A stretch of DNA of 64,000 nucleotides from Rhodospirillaceae bacterium. GTDB lineage: Bacteria; Pseudomonadota; Alphaproteobacteria; Rhodospirillales; Rhodospirillaceae. The translations under genes and the position numbers were made by a program. Position 1 is the stretch's first letter, and every line of letters begins with the position of its first letter. Under the pieces are notes generated by a model. The model did not search any database. It had not been told where the DNA came from and was given only the letters and a program-made list of their open reading frames with translations. This document shows positions 17,966-25,858 of the stretch, one piece after another. The stretch is from assembly GCA_029245025.1 (NCBI GenBank), contig JAQWQC010000006.1, positions 186,001 to 250,000 of the forward strand, in the 5' to 3' direction.

Positions 17966-18595
17966 TTACTCGGCGGCTTGTGCGATGCTCCAGGCGCCTT
18001 CTACATCAGCGACAGTCACAAGATTCGCAAACAACATTGCCATAGATTTCAACGCCACTTGGTGACGCTCGCCATCCAATTCAGCAACCGCGTCTTGAAC
18101 CACGAATGTTTTGTAATCGCGGTGACTGGCGTCCCGCACCGTAGATTCAACGCAACAGTTGGTAGTCACCCCGCAGACCACAAGACTATCCACGTCTAGG
18201 CCGTTGAGGATGGTTTCTAAGTTAGTTGCGTAGAATGAACTGGGCCGGTTCTTATCGACAATAAAATCGTTGGCCTGGGGCTTTAGTTCAGGAATCACCT
18301 CAATATCCCACGTACCTGCTTGTAGAGCTTTCGTTTCCTTCAACTCGGGCAGGAGGTGCTTAATTAACACACCGCCATCGGCATAGTCAGGCCGGTACAT
18401 GTAACGGGTGTAGATAATTGGGATGCCGGCGGCACGAGCCGAGGCTACCAAGTTGACGCAAGGCTGTATGGCGGCTTGCAGGTTTTGAATAGGCAGTCCG
18501 GTTTTTCCGCAACCGCCGTCGTCGGCACAGAACGAATTCTGCATATCAACAACAATTAGAGCTGTTTTATCGTTCGATAACTCCATCTCAGCCAT
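17966..18595 (-). CDS. Isochorismatase-fold cysteine hydrolase
   Basis: About 209 residues. The D-K-C catalytic triad is complete: Asp in ALIVVDMQNSFCADDGG, Lys in DFIVDKNRPSSFYATNLE and Cys in VVCGVTTNCCVESTVRDA, the last forming the usual cis-peptide/nucleophile motif. The family hydrolyses C-N or vinyl-ether bonds (N-carbamoylsarcosine, nicotinamide, ureidoacrylate, isochorismate). I chose the ATG at 18595 because GGGGG lies eight bases upstream, at Shine-Dalgarno spacing, and the sequence then starts MAEMELSNDKTALIVVD. The context suggests amide or ureido cleavage of a substrate taken up through the TonB receptor next to it. Confidence 0.88.
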   Translation of the reverse strand: MAEMELSNDKTALIVVDMQNSFCADDGGCGKTGLPIQNLQAAIQPCVNLVASARAAGIPIIYTRYMYRPDYADGGVLIKHLLPELKETKALQAGTWDIEVIPELKPQANDFIVDKNRPSSFYATNLETILNGLDVDSLVVCGVTTNCCVESTVRDASHRDYKTFVVQDAVAELDGERHQVALKSMAMLFANLVTVADVEGAWSIAQAAE

Positions 18596-18658
18596 GAGCA
18601 TACCCCCAAAGTTGGTGCCCGGCCGGGACACCGTGCCCCGGCCGGGTAACGCTTAATT

Positions 18659-20836
18659 TTACAGACGAGTCTTAATGGTGAACAGCCACGTCATTGGCTC
18701 ACCGGGGTAGACCGTGAGGAAGCCGAGGCCACTAAAGTCGAGGCTTTGGCTGATGTATTCATCGTCAATACAGTTGCGGCAGGACACACCGACAGACAAT
18801 GACCCGTCTTCACGTTCAAAGTTGATAGCTGCACTGACCAGATCAATGGTTCCAGATTTAGCCGCTGGTGTGTTTTGCAGATTCGTGAAGTGGCTGTCGC
18901 TGTAGTTGTAGTCAGCGTTGATGCGGGCGCTCCAGTCGTCGTTGACCGGCGCCAGGTAACTAAAGCCAAGCTGCGCAGAGAACCCTGGCAAACGCTGTAA
19001 CTCTTCACCGACAACGACACCAGCAAGCGCTGGATCAACGTCGATGTACTTGCCTTCTTGAATGCCGAAGTTGCCGAAGATATCGAGGTTCTCGGTGATA
19101 CGAGCGGTGATTTCACCTTCCAGGCCGTAGACCTCAGCATCGTTGGTGGCAACGATGAAGTTACCGCCTGCACCCGTCGCTGAATTAAACAGGTTGGTGT
19201 AATCGTAATAGAACGCATCCAAGTTGAGGCGCACCTGGCCATCCATCAAGCTGGATTTGAGTCCAACCTCATAGTTGTCGACAATTTCAGGGGCGAACGC
19301 TGTCACCTCTGCGGGATTGTTTGTTCTGGCCGTCCAGCCGCCAGACTTAAAGCCCCGCGTGAACATCGCGAAGACGTTGACGTCTTCGTTGATGTCGTAT
19401 TGAAGACCGACACGTGGGGTGAACTCGTTGAAGTCTTGCTCGGTTGGCGTACCCAAAGACCGCAATGTGTCGCTATCCCAGTCAATGATCGGACCATCAC
19501 TCACCAGACCAACCGTGCCGCCGACTTTGTGGATAATGTCTAGGGTCTTTTCGTCACGGGTGAAGCGACCACCGACGATTAAACGCAAGTCATCGGTCAG
19601 GCTGTATGTGCCTTCCGCAAATGCGGCATAACTTTTTACGCCGACATCATAGTCGCGCGAGAAGAACGGAAGCGGCACACGAATGGTTGGCGCAATGAAC
19701 AAATTAATTTCGTCGCCGATAAACGAGAATGAGTTTTCTTCGAAGTAAAACACACCGGCGTTATATTCGAGACGGTCATCAGCCATGGTGCCGCTGAATT
19801 TAAACTCTTGGCTCAGCTGATCACTGTCATTGATGGTGTAGAGGTTAAAGATCGACACCGGTTGGTCGGTCAGGTCAAGGTTCCAGCTTTGGTAGGTGTT
19901 ACGCCAAGAGGTGATCGACTGAAAATTCGTTGTTTCGTTGATGTCATAAGAGATGTTTGCAGCCATCCCCCAAGCGCGGCCAATGTTCTCGGTATCGATG
20001 CTTGAATCAACACTATAAAGATCGCCATCGAAGGGGCGCGTAAAGCCCAGGATGTCTTTGCCGTAAAGGCCACGGGCCGTGCTTTGGCTCCAATCGAAAG
20101 AGAGATCGACGGTTAGGTCTTCGTTCGGAAGAATGCGCAGTTGCGCCCGTGTACCGTAAATTTCACGGTCATTGACGTCTTTACCGAGCACTTCGTTATC
20201 GGTGTACCCATCGCCGTATTGAGCAATACCGGTCAGCCGGAAAAAGGTGCGATCATTCATGGCACCGTTCACAGAGGCCTTAGCATTCAAACGATTGTAT
20301 CGGCCGTAGGACACTTCACCTGCGAATTCTTTATCTTCGGTCGGCTTCTGCGAAATGATTTTAATGGCACCCGCGTTGGTGTTCCGCCCATAGAGGGTCC
20401 CTTGCGGACCACGCAGCACTTCGACACGTTCAACATCAAACAGGCTGAAGTTGTTGACGCCCTGACGCGCCATGTAAACATCATCGATATAGAAGCCCAT
20501 GCCCGGGTCAACGGTAACGATGGATTCTGTGGTGCCGACACCACGCAAGAACACCGTCGTTGCGGTGTTCTGACCGATGTTATTGTTGCCGATCAGGTTC
20601 GGAACGTTGTTGACGATATCAACCACGTTGAACGACTGACGACGTTCGATTTCATTGGCATCAAAAGCCGAAACGGCGATCGGAGCTTCCAACAACGTAC
20701 TTTCGCGCCGCTGTGCGGTAACCACAATTTCTTCTAAGGCCAAGGTGCTCTGCGCCATAGCGGCACCGCCTGGTGAAAGTAAGGCCAGAGATACAGCAGT
20801 ACCCATTAGGAAAGATGATTTATTGATCGCGCGCAT
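18659..20836 (-). CDS. TonB-dependent outer membrane receptor
   Basis: 725 residues with an N-terminal signal peptide (SFLMGTAVSLALLSPGGAAMAQ) and a TonB box-like EEIVVTAQRRES. The plug domain contains TTVFLRGVGTTESIVTVDPG and VERVEVLRGPQGTLYGRNTNAGAIKI. The rest is a 22-strand barrel type sequence ending LTVYPGEPMTWLFTIKTRL. It imports a substrate across the outer membrane using TonB energy. The VTAQRRE type and the catabolic neighbours point to an organic carbon source (aromatic or terpenoid) rather than an iron siderophore. It is the first gene of the operon and faces the IclR regulator across the 12-bp inverted repeat. Confidence 0.93.
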   Translation of the reverse strand: MRAINKSSFLMGTAVSLALLSPGGAAMAQSTLALEEIVVTAQRRESTLLEAPIAVSAFDANEIERRQSFNVVDIVNNVPNLIGNNNIGQNTATTVFLRGVGTTESIVTVDPGMGFYIDDVYMARQGVNNFSLFDVERVEVLRGPQGTLYGRNTNAGAIKIISQKPTEDKEFAGEVSYGRYNRLNAKASVNGAMNDRTFFRLTGIAQYGDGYTDNEVLGKDVNDREIYGTRAQLRILPNEDLTVDLSFDWSQSTARGLYGKDILGFTRPFDGDLYSVDSSIDTENIGRAWGMAANISYDINETTNFQSITSWRNTYQSWNLDLTDQPVSIFNLYTINDSDQLSQEFKFSGTMADDRLEYNAGVFYFEENSFSFIGDEINLFIAPTIRVPLPFFSRDYDVGVKSYAAFAEGTYSLTDDLRLIVGGRFTRDEKTLDIIHKVGGTVGLVSDGPIIDWDSDTLRSLGTPTEQDFNEFTPRVGLQYDINEDVNVFAMFTRGFKSGGWTARTNNPAEVTAFAPEIVDNYEVGLKSSLMDGQVRLNLDAFYYDYTNLFNSATGAGGNFIVATNDAEVYGLEGEITARITENLDIFGNFGIQEGKYIDVDPALAGVVVGEELQRLPGFSAQLGFSYLAPVNDDWSARINADYNYSDSHFTNLQNTPAAKSGTIDLVSAAINFEREDGSLSVGVSCRNCIDDEYISQSLDFSGLGFLTVYPGEPMTWLFTIKTRL

Positions 20837-20936
20837 GATGAGGTGTCTCCTCTATTCCTCCCGATGATCCGACTGGGTTAGCCGGATGAATTGGGGTGAG
20901 TATTCTTTTTTTTCTGCCAATCTTGGTAGAGGGTAA

Positions 20937-20971
20937 TCCATATATGTAGATAGTCCATATACATATATGGA
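20937..20971. promoter_or_regulatory. Perfect 12-bp inverted repeat, probable IclR operator
   Basis: TCCATATATGTA (20937-20948) and TACATATATGGA (20960-20971) are exact inverted copies separated by 11 bases. Within the right half, CCATATA-CA-TATATGG forms a second overlapping palindrome. The element lies about 100 bp upstream of the TonB receptor start and 70 bp upstream of the IclR start, in the only regulatory gap between them. IclR proteins bind palindromic operators as dimers or tetramers, so control of both divergent genes is a reasonable inference. Confidence 0.65.
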
Positions 20972-21039
20972 AGATTAATTATATTGGTGAGCTCCTGTTG
21001 CATGGCTGCAACCCCACCAAAACCCAGGTATTTTTTGAG

Positions 21040-21804
21040 ATGAACGACAACGCTGAAATATCTCCCGATTCTGGCGGAGTCGTGAAATCCGCCTCTCGAA
21101 CACTCGCCATCCTTGAGTCCTTTCAGAACTGGAAACGACCTGCTGGCGCCCGCGAGATCGCCCGTAATCTTGAGATGCCGCGGTCGAGCGCGAACGCCCT
21201 ACTGGCCAGCTTAGTGACCCTTGGCTACCTCTGGTTCGAGCCCAAAAACGCCACCTATTTTCCAACGCTAAAGGTTGGCTTGTTGGGCGATTGGTTGATC
21301 GGTTCGATCCGTCGTGACCGCACCCTGGGCAGCATTCTTCAAGAGATTAGTTCTGCCACAGGAGAGACTGTTTCAATTGCCATGCGTGCCGGTTTCGACA
21401 TGCAGTTTGTCACTATTTTCCCCAGCACTTTTCCGATCGCTCTCAACATTGAAGAAGGCGCGCTGGCCCCTCTGTTTGATTCCGCCGTCGGCATAGCCTG
21501 GTTGGCGTCGCAAGATTCTGGAGAGGTTGAAGACCTCGTGACGACCTACAACAAGAGACCGCGGTCAAAGCCCGTCATCCTGGTAGACCTAAAAAGAAAG
21601 ATCAGCGAGGTTAGCGCGAAAGGCGCAGCAGTTGCCTACGACAAGGTGCTTCCTTACACAGGAGCCATTGGCCTCGCGTATCCACGCCCAGTTCAAGCGC
21701 AAACCGTTGTGATTGGAGCAGCTGGTCCCTACGACCGTATCCGCAGGTCGGAGAAACAAATTATTACTCTGATCAGACGCTTGGTTCGTCAAACCCTCGG
21801 CTGA
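21040..21804 (+). CDS. IclR family transcriptional regulator
   Basis: About 254 residues. The N-terminal winged helix is visible in SASRTLAILESFQNWKRPAGAREIARNLEMPRSSANALLASLVTLGYL, followed by a C-terminal effector-binding domain (ISSATGETVSIAMRAGFDMQFV, GAIGLAYPRPVQ). The track ORF starts at a TTG at 20998, but the ATG at 21040 preceded by TTTTTTGAG gives a more typical IclR beginning. It is divergent from the TonB receptor operon, which it most likely controls in response to a pathway intermediate. The gamma-glutamyltransferase gene follows on the same strand. Confidence 0.9.
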   Translation: MNDNAEISPDSGGVVKSASRTLAILESFQNWKRPAGAREIARNLEMPRSSANALLASLVTLGYLWFEPKNATYFPTLKVGLLGDWLIGSIRRDRTLGSILQEISSATGETVSIAMRAGFDMQFVTIFPSTFPIALNIEEGALAPLFDSAVGIAWLASQDSGEVEDLVTTYNKRPRSKPVILVDLKRKISEVSAKGAAVAYDKVLPYTGAIGLAYPRPVQAQTVVIGAAGPYDRIRRSEKQIITLIRRLVRQTLG

Positions 21805-21861
21805 CCCATTGTAGTGCTTGTGATAAGGAATGGCCCTTCGGCGGACCACCTAGGACGTTCC

Positions 21862-23625
21862 ATGATATTGAGACTGAGTTTTCTAGCAAGTTTAGCCGTA
21901 AGCGTGTTGACCGGCTGCGCGGACCGAGCCGCTACACCTGCTGCTGCTCAAGACATAAATTTTCCTGAGGCTTCCAGTGGTCTTGTCGAACAAAAAGGCG
22001 GCACAGCATCAAACTTCATGGTCGCGGCAGCAAACCCCCTTGCGGTGCAGGCTGGGTATGACGCGATTAAAGCTGGTGGCAACGCCCTTGATGCCGCCTT
22101 TGCCACACAACTGGTGCTCAACTTAGTTGAACCACAATCCTCAGGTATCGGCGGCGGCGCCTTTGTTTTGTATTGGGACAATACCGCGAAACAACTTCAT
22201 GCCTACGATGGCCGGGAAACCGCGCCAGCCACCGCGACTGAAGAGAGATTTCTCACAGACGACGGCACAGCAATGCGTCGTCCGCAAGCCGTTATTGGTG
22301 GCAAATCCGTCGGCGTCCCCGGGCTTGTGAAAGTTATGAAACTGGCGCACGAGCGCCATGGCGCACTTGATTGGGCGAATACATTCACTGCGGCCATCGA
22401 CATTGCAGAAAACGGTTTCGCGATATCGCCGCGATTATTCCGTTTGCTCGGAGTCGACAAGACGTTGTCGCAGATCGAGACGCCCGCTGAGCATTATTAT
22501 CTTAAAGACGGCACACCAAAACCGATTGGCACAGTGCTCAAGAATCCAGAGATGGCGACAACCCTCAAACGCATCGCCACAGAAGGTCCGAGTGCGTTTT
22601 ACAGCGGCAGCTTGGCTGAGGCCATCGTCGCAGAGGTGCAGCAGTCCACGCGCAATCCTGCTGATCTGACCATGGCTGATATGGCTTCCTATCGCGCCAA
22701 AGAGCGCACGCCGTTGTGCGCCCTCTATCGGCGCTTCACGGTGTGCGGCATGCCAGCACCAACCTCTGGCGGGATCGGTGTCATTCAAACGCTAGGACTG
22801 CTCGAGAAACATGACCTGCCAAACATGGAACCCTGGTCCACGGAAGCGGCGCATCTGTTTATAGAGGCGAGCCGGTTGGTCTATGCCGACCGCGCCTCAT
22901 ACATCGCCGACCCAGATTTCTCGCCTGTTCCTGAACAAGGTTTGATTGATCGCGGCTATTTGGCAGATCGCGCCGCCTTAATTGATGTAACGGCGCGCAT
23001 GGCTGACGTGGAGGCCGGTGCACCACGGCAAAAAGGGACTTTTAACTATGGGCCGGGACGTGATTTTGAACGGCCCTCGACCACACACATTTCGGTTGTG
23101 GACAGCGACGGCAATGCTGTGTCCATGACCAGCTCCATCGAAGGAGCGTTTGGGTCTCATTTAATGGTTGGTGGATTTTTACTGAATAATCAGCTGACAG
23201 ACTTTTCCTATGACGCTGTGGCGGATGGGCGAACCGTCGCCAACCGGGTCGAAGGCGGAAAGCGCCCACGCAGTTCCATGGCCCCCATTATTGTATTCGA
23301 CGAGAACAATGAAATTGTTGTTGTTTCTGGGTCACCTGGTGGGATGGCGATCGTCCCACTGGTGAGTAAAACACTCATCGCCATGCTTGATTGGGGCATG
23401 ACACCTCAAGAAGCGACCGATCTGCCAAACATTTTACTGTTTGGACCAACCGTATTTTTGGAAGGCGGCACAGCCCTGGCAAACGGCAAGGAAGCCCTGG
23501 AAGCGCTTGGTCACCGCGTGCGGGTTGGCAACTTTCCCAGTGGAGTGCATGCCATCGGCATACGAGATGGTGTGATTTATGGGGGCGCGGATCCCCGGCG
23601 CGAAGGCACTGTGCTCGGCGAGTAA
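21862..23625 (+). CDS. ggt: Gamma-glutamyltransferase, lipoprotein
   Basis: About 587 residues. The start at 21862 gives a lipoprotein signal peptide MILRLSFLASLAVSVLTGC, with the lipobox Cys followed by Ala/Asp-containing sequence. The precursor has the N-terminal-nucleophile architecture: GYDAIKAGGNALDAAFATQ and SSGIGGGAFVLYW in the large subunit, then RPSTTHISVVDSDGNAVSMTSS, where the first or second Thr is the autoprocessing nucleophile. Later motifs are GKRPRSSMAPIIVFDENNE and SGSPGGMAI. It hydrolyses or transfers the gamma-glutamyl group of glutathione and similar peptides outside the inner membrane. Its link to the IclR gene upstream is positional only. Confidence 0.9.
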   Translation: MILRLSFLASLAVSVLTGCADRAATPAAAQDINFPEASSGLVEQKGGTASNFMVAAANPLAVQAGYDAIKAGGNALDAAFATQLVLNLVEPQSSGIGGGAFVLYWDNTAKQLHAYDGRETAPATATEERFLTDDGTAMRRPQAVIGGKSVGVPGLVKVMKLAHERHGALDWANTFTAAIDIAENGFAISPRLFRLLGVDKTLSQIETPAEHYYLKDGTPKPIGTVLKNPEMATTLKRIATEGPSAFYSGSLAEAIVAEVQQSTRNPADLTMADMASYRAKERTPLCALYRRFTVCGMPAPTSGGIGVIQTLGLLEKHDLPNMEPWSTEAAHLFIEASRLVYADRASYIADPDFSPVPEQGLIDRGYLADRAALIDVTARMADVEAGAPRQKGTFNYGPGRDFERPSTTHISVVDSDGNAVSMTSSIEGAFGSHLMVGGFLLNNQLTDFSYDAVADGRTVANRVEGGKRPRSSMAPIIVFDENNEIVVVSGSPGGMAIVPLVSKTLIAMLDWGMTPQEATDLPNILLFGPTVFLEGGTALANGKEALEALGHRVRVGNFPSGVHAIGIRDGVIYGGADPRREGTVLGE

Positions 23626-23644
23626 GTCGCGCGCTCAGCTAACC

Positions 23645-24238
23645 TTATCCCGGGTTCTTCCTGGACGGCTCGGACACTTCAATCAGGTGGCCGTCAGGGT
23701 CATAGACAAACATACGATATCCCGTATCCCGCACAGACCCATCCGGATTGGTAACCTCAAACCGTTCGGGTTGTGTGTGAAATCGAGCACCTGTCTCCTG
23801 TAATCTGTTGTAGACGAAATTGATGTCGTCGGTTTCCACCATAATGATGACATCACCAACACCTATCCCCATAAGGTTGCCCCGCGCGTTGGCCAGAGGC
23901 GGGCGCTCATAGCCAAGCAAACCAATCATGCCAATGCGATCATGATCGCCACGCATGATGACGATGCGACCAAACTTGGGGTCGGCCGTTAAGGGGAGAT
24001 CATTCGACCCGATGACCCCGCCTTCATCTGAGTCACTGCTGGATTTTTCGAACCACGGCGTCAAACCTAGGCGCTGATAGAAATCGATTGAACGTCCTAT
24101 ATCTTCAACCAGCAGTGTTGTCCTACGCACAGCTGTTTCCTGTGCCGATAGAGTCGACGGACCAACGACACAAGACAAACCGAAAACAGCGCACACCATC
24201 ACGGCGATTTGCATACAATGGAGAATGCGATGCGCCAT
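23645..24238 (-). CDS. VOC (glyoxalase/dioxygenase) domain protein with signal peptide
   Basis: 197 residues. A hydrophobic N-terminal segment ending LSAQE indicates export. The mature part is one vicinal-oxygen-chelate domain (RRTTLLVEDIGRSIDFYQRLGL ... GYRMFVYDPDGHLIEVSEP). VOC proteins bind a metal through His/Glu pairs and act as glyoxalases, dioxygenases or resistance proteins. The Glu in HLIEVSEP is present, and other ligands are not certain. Exported VOC proteins are unusual. It converges on the gamma-glutamyltransferase gene, so a glutathione-related role is possible but unproven. Confidence 0.83.
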   Translation of the reverse strand: MAHRILHCMQIAVMVCAVFGLSCVVGPSTLSAQETAVRRTTLLVEDIGRSIDFYQRLGLTPWFEKSSSDSDEGGVIGSNDLPLTADPKFGRIVIMRGDHDRIGMIGLLGYERPPLANARGNLMGIGVGDVIIMVETDDINFVYNRLQETGARFHTQPERFEVTNPDGSVRDTGYRMFVYDPDGHLIEVSEPSRKNPG

Positions 24239-24356
24239 TTTTCATCTTGTCCTTTGTGTGACAGGCACGGCAACAGCCGACCTTTGGAAACTAGCTCACT
24301 CTAGAGAACAAAGCCCAGAGAGCAAGTATCGTTGAGTCCTTTTAGCTTCACGATGA

Positions 24357-24506
24357 TGTGTCAGCTGCATTTTGGGGTACCAGGCATGCCAGTGGGAGAC
24401 GCGGTTGGCCGATATCAATAGCCTAGCTCTCAATCCGGCAGAAGCTGTGGCGAAGACAGTTCTTGAGAAACTGGACAACCGAGACCCAAATCCACCTCAA
24501 GACTGA
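24357..24506 (+). pseudogene. Possible gene remnant or unrecognised short coding tail
   Basis: In the gap before sufE an open plus-strand frame runs 49 codons to TGA and reads like protein: GYQACQWETRLADINSLALN followed by PAEAVAKTVLEKLDNRDPNP. There is no ATG or good start in the frame; TTG at 24405 is the best candidate. It may be the 3' tail of a decayed gene or a short protein using a weak start. It overlaps the end of sufE by ten bases. I do not recognise the family. The rest of the 24239-24496 gap shows nothing clear. Confidence 0.3.
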
Positions 24507-24952
24507 GACGCTGCAGCCCGAATGCGAGCGATCATTGCGACCAGGCCATTGCGACGGCTTGGGCTGAGATGTTGATCGAGACCCAACTGCGAAAAAGCAG
24601 CTTCTGCATTCACAGCGGCGACCTGACCCATCTCCTTCCCAGTGTACAATGACGCCAAGACGTGAATGAGCCCCTTCACGATGTGCGCGTCACTATCCGC
24701 CGCGAATGCAAAACGACTTTGGCCCCCATCGACATGCCCCGGAATAATCCAGACCTGGCTCATACACCCGCGAACTTTGTATGTCTCGGTTTTTAGATCG
24801 TCTGGAAAAATAGGAAGTTTTTTACCTAGATCAATGATGTAGCGATAGCGGTCTTCCCAGTCGTCAAGCAGACCAAAATTATCAACCAAGTCGTCAAAAT
24901 TGGCGGCCGGTTCGATCATATGTAAACCTGGGTTATGTGTTACGTCCTGCAT
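24497..24952 (-). CDS. sufE: SufE family cysteine desulfurase sulfur acceptor
   Basis: About 151 residues. DWEDRYRYIIDLGKKLP and VRGCMSQVWI are diagnostic of SufE; the Cys in RGCMS is the persulfide carrier that accepts sulfur from SufS. The C-terminal part (GLIHVLASLYTGKEM, LGLDQHLSPSRRNGLVAMIARI) completes the fold. The longer track start at 25006 would overlap arfB, so I prefer the ATG at 24952, which has an AGAAGATACAGG upstream region. It acts in cytoplasmic Fe-S cluster assembly. It is divergent from arfB. Confidence 0.92.
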   Translation of the reverse strand: MQDVTHNPGLHMIEPAANFDDLVDNFGLLDDWEDRYRYIIDLGKKLPIFPDDLKTETYKVRGCMSQVWIIPGHVDGGQSRFAFAADSDAHIVKGLIHVLASLYTGKEMGQVAAVNAEAAFSQLGLDQHLSPSRRNGLVAMIARIRAAASQS

Positions 24953-25005
24953 ACCTGTATCTTCTTCACGATGCGCAAACCATAGCGGGCGCCTAGGCCA
25001 CGACA

Positions 25006-25428
25006 ATGATATCGATTACTGACCATATAACCCTAGATCCCGAAGAACTCGAGTTTTCCTTTGTACGGGCGTCAGGCCCTGGCGGACAAAACGTAAATAA
25101 AGTCTCCAGCGCCGTACAACTTCGGTTTAATGCAGCTGAATCTCCCTCCCTCCCGCCTGATGTCCGCAGCCGGGTCATTTCCCTCGCGGGGCGGCGAGCA
25201 AATAGACAGGGCATTATCGTTATTGAAGCCAAACGCTTTCGTCATCAAACACGAAACCGAGAGGATGCACTGAACCGCCTTGTGGCCCTAATCGTCAAGG
25301 CGACTCAGGTAGGTCGCCCACGCCGCCCCGGTAAGCCACCGAAATCATCAAGAACAAAACGCCTGAACGAAAAGAAACGTCGGGGCTCTGTCAAGCAACT
25401 CAGGAAGGGGCCCGGCACCATGGATTAA
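25006..25428 (+). CDS. arfB: Alternative ribosome-rescue factor ArfB (YaeJ-type peptidyl-tRNA hydrolase)
   Basis: 140 residues. The catalytic GGQ motif is in SFVRASGPGGQNVNKVSSAVQLRF, as in class I release factors, but no codon-recognition domain is present. The C-terminal tail (GRPRRPGKPPKSSRTKRLNEKKRRGSVK) is the long basic extension that enters the empty mRNA channel of stalled ribosomes. ArfB hydrolyses peptidyl-tRNA on non-stop ribosomes. Length and layout are normal for the family. After the stop, a short palindrome AGCGGT-C-ACCGCT lies between it and the convergent kinase fragment. Confidence 0.93.
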   Translation: MISITDHITLDPEELEFSFVRASGPGGQNVNKVSSAVQLRFNAAESPSLPPDVRSRVISLAGRRANRQGIIVIEAKRFRHQTRNREDALNRLVALIVKATQVGRPRRPGKPPKSSRTKRLNEKKRRGSVKQLRKGPGTMD

Positions 25429-25494
25429 AGAGCCGGTGGAGTGCACCTATAGCGGTCACCGCTTACCCTTAAGCTCTCGCATCACCTTCCAAAT

Positions 25495-25851
25495 CTAAAA
25501 AACGGGTAATTCGACCCGGAATTCTGTGCCGTGCTGTAGCCCTGGATTAAACCCAATACGGCCGTTCATGTGTTCAATCAGACCCTTTGAGAGCGCCAAA
25601 CCAACCCCCGTCCCTTCTTCACCTGACGCTTCCGCACCCAATCGATTGAAGCTTTGAAAAACCTCATCGCGCCGTTCTTCTGGGATACCTGGCCCAGTAT
25701 CGACAACACCGATGCGACAATAGCCTTCACCAGCGTCCGACGCACTGAAGATCACAGACCCTCCAGCTCGATTGTATTTGATGGCGTTGGAAGTCAAATT
25801 GACCAGCACTTGTGTCAGCCTCATTGAATCAGCCAGAACCGGCGCACGCAG
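25495..25851 (-). pseudogene. Histidine kinase remnant: HATPase_c domain only
   Basis: Only the ATP-binding half of a sensor histidine kinase remains. The frame opens just after a TAG that lies two codons beyond the ABC exporter stop and reads LRAPVLADSMRLTQVLVNLTSNAIKYNR (N box), VVDTGPGIPEE (G1), FQSFNRLGAEASGEEGTGVGLALSKGLIEHM (F and G2), ending GTEFRVELPVF. The dimerisation/phospho-His domain and any sensor are missing, and the first ATG lies inside the N-box region. A deletion that fused the end of the ABC gene to the 3' part of a kinase gene is the simplest explanation. A functional free ATPase domain is unlikely. Confidence 0.8.
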
Positions 25852-25858
25852 CTAAGGG

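Noticed and set aside
20141-20737. 198-aa plus-strand ORF
   Set aside because: Antisense to the plug region of the TonB receptor, whose reading frame has unmistakable motifs.
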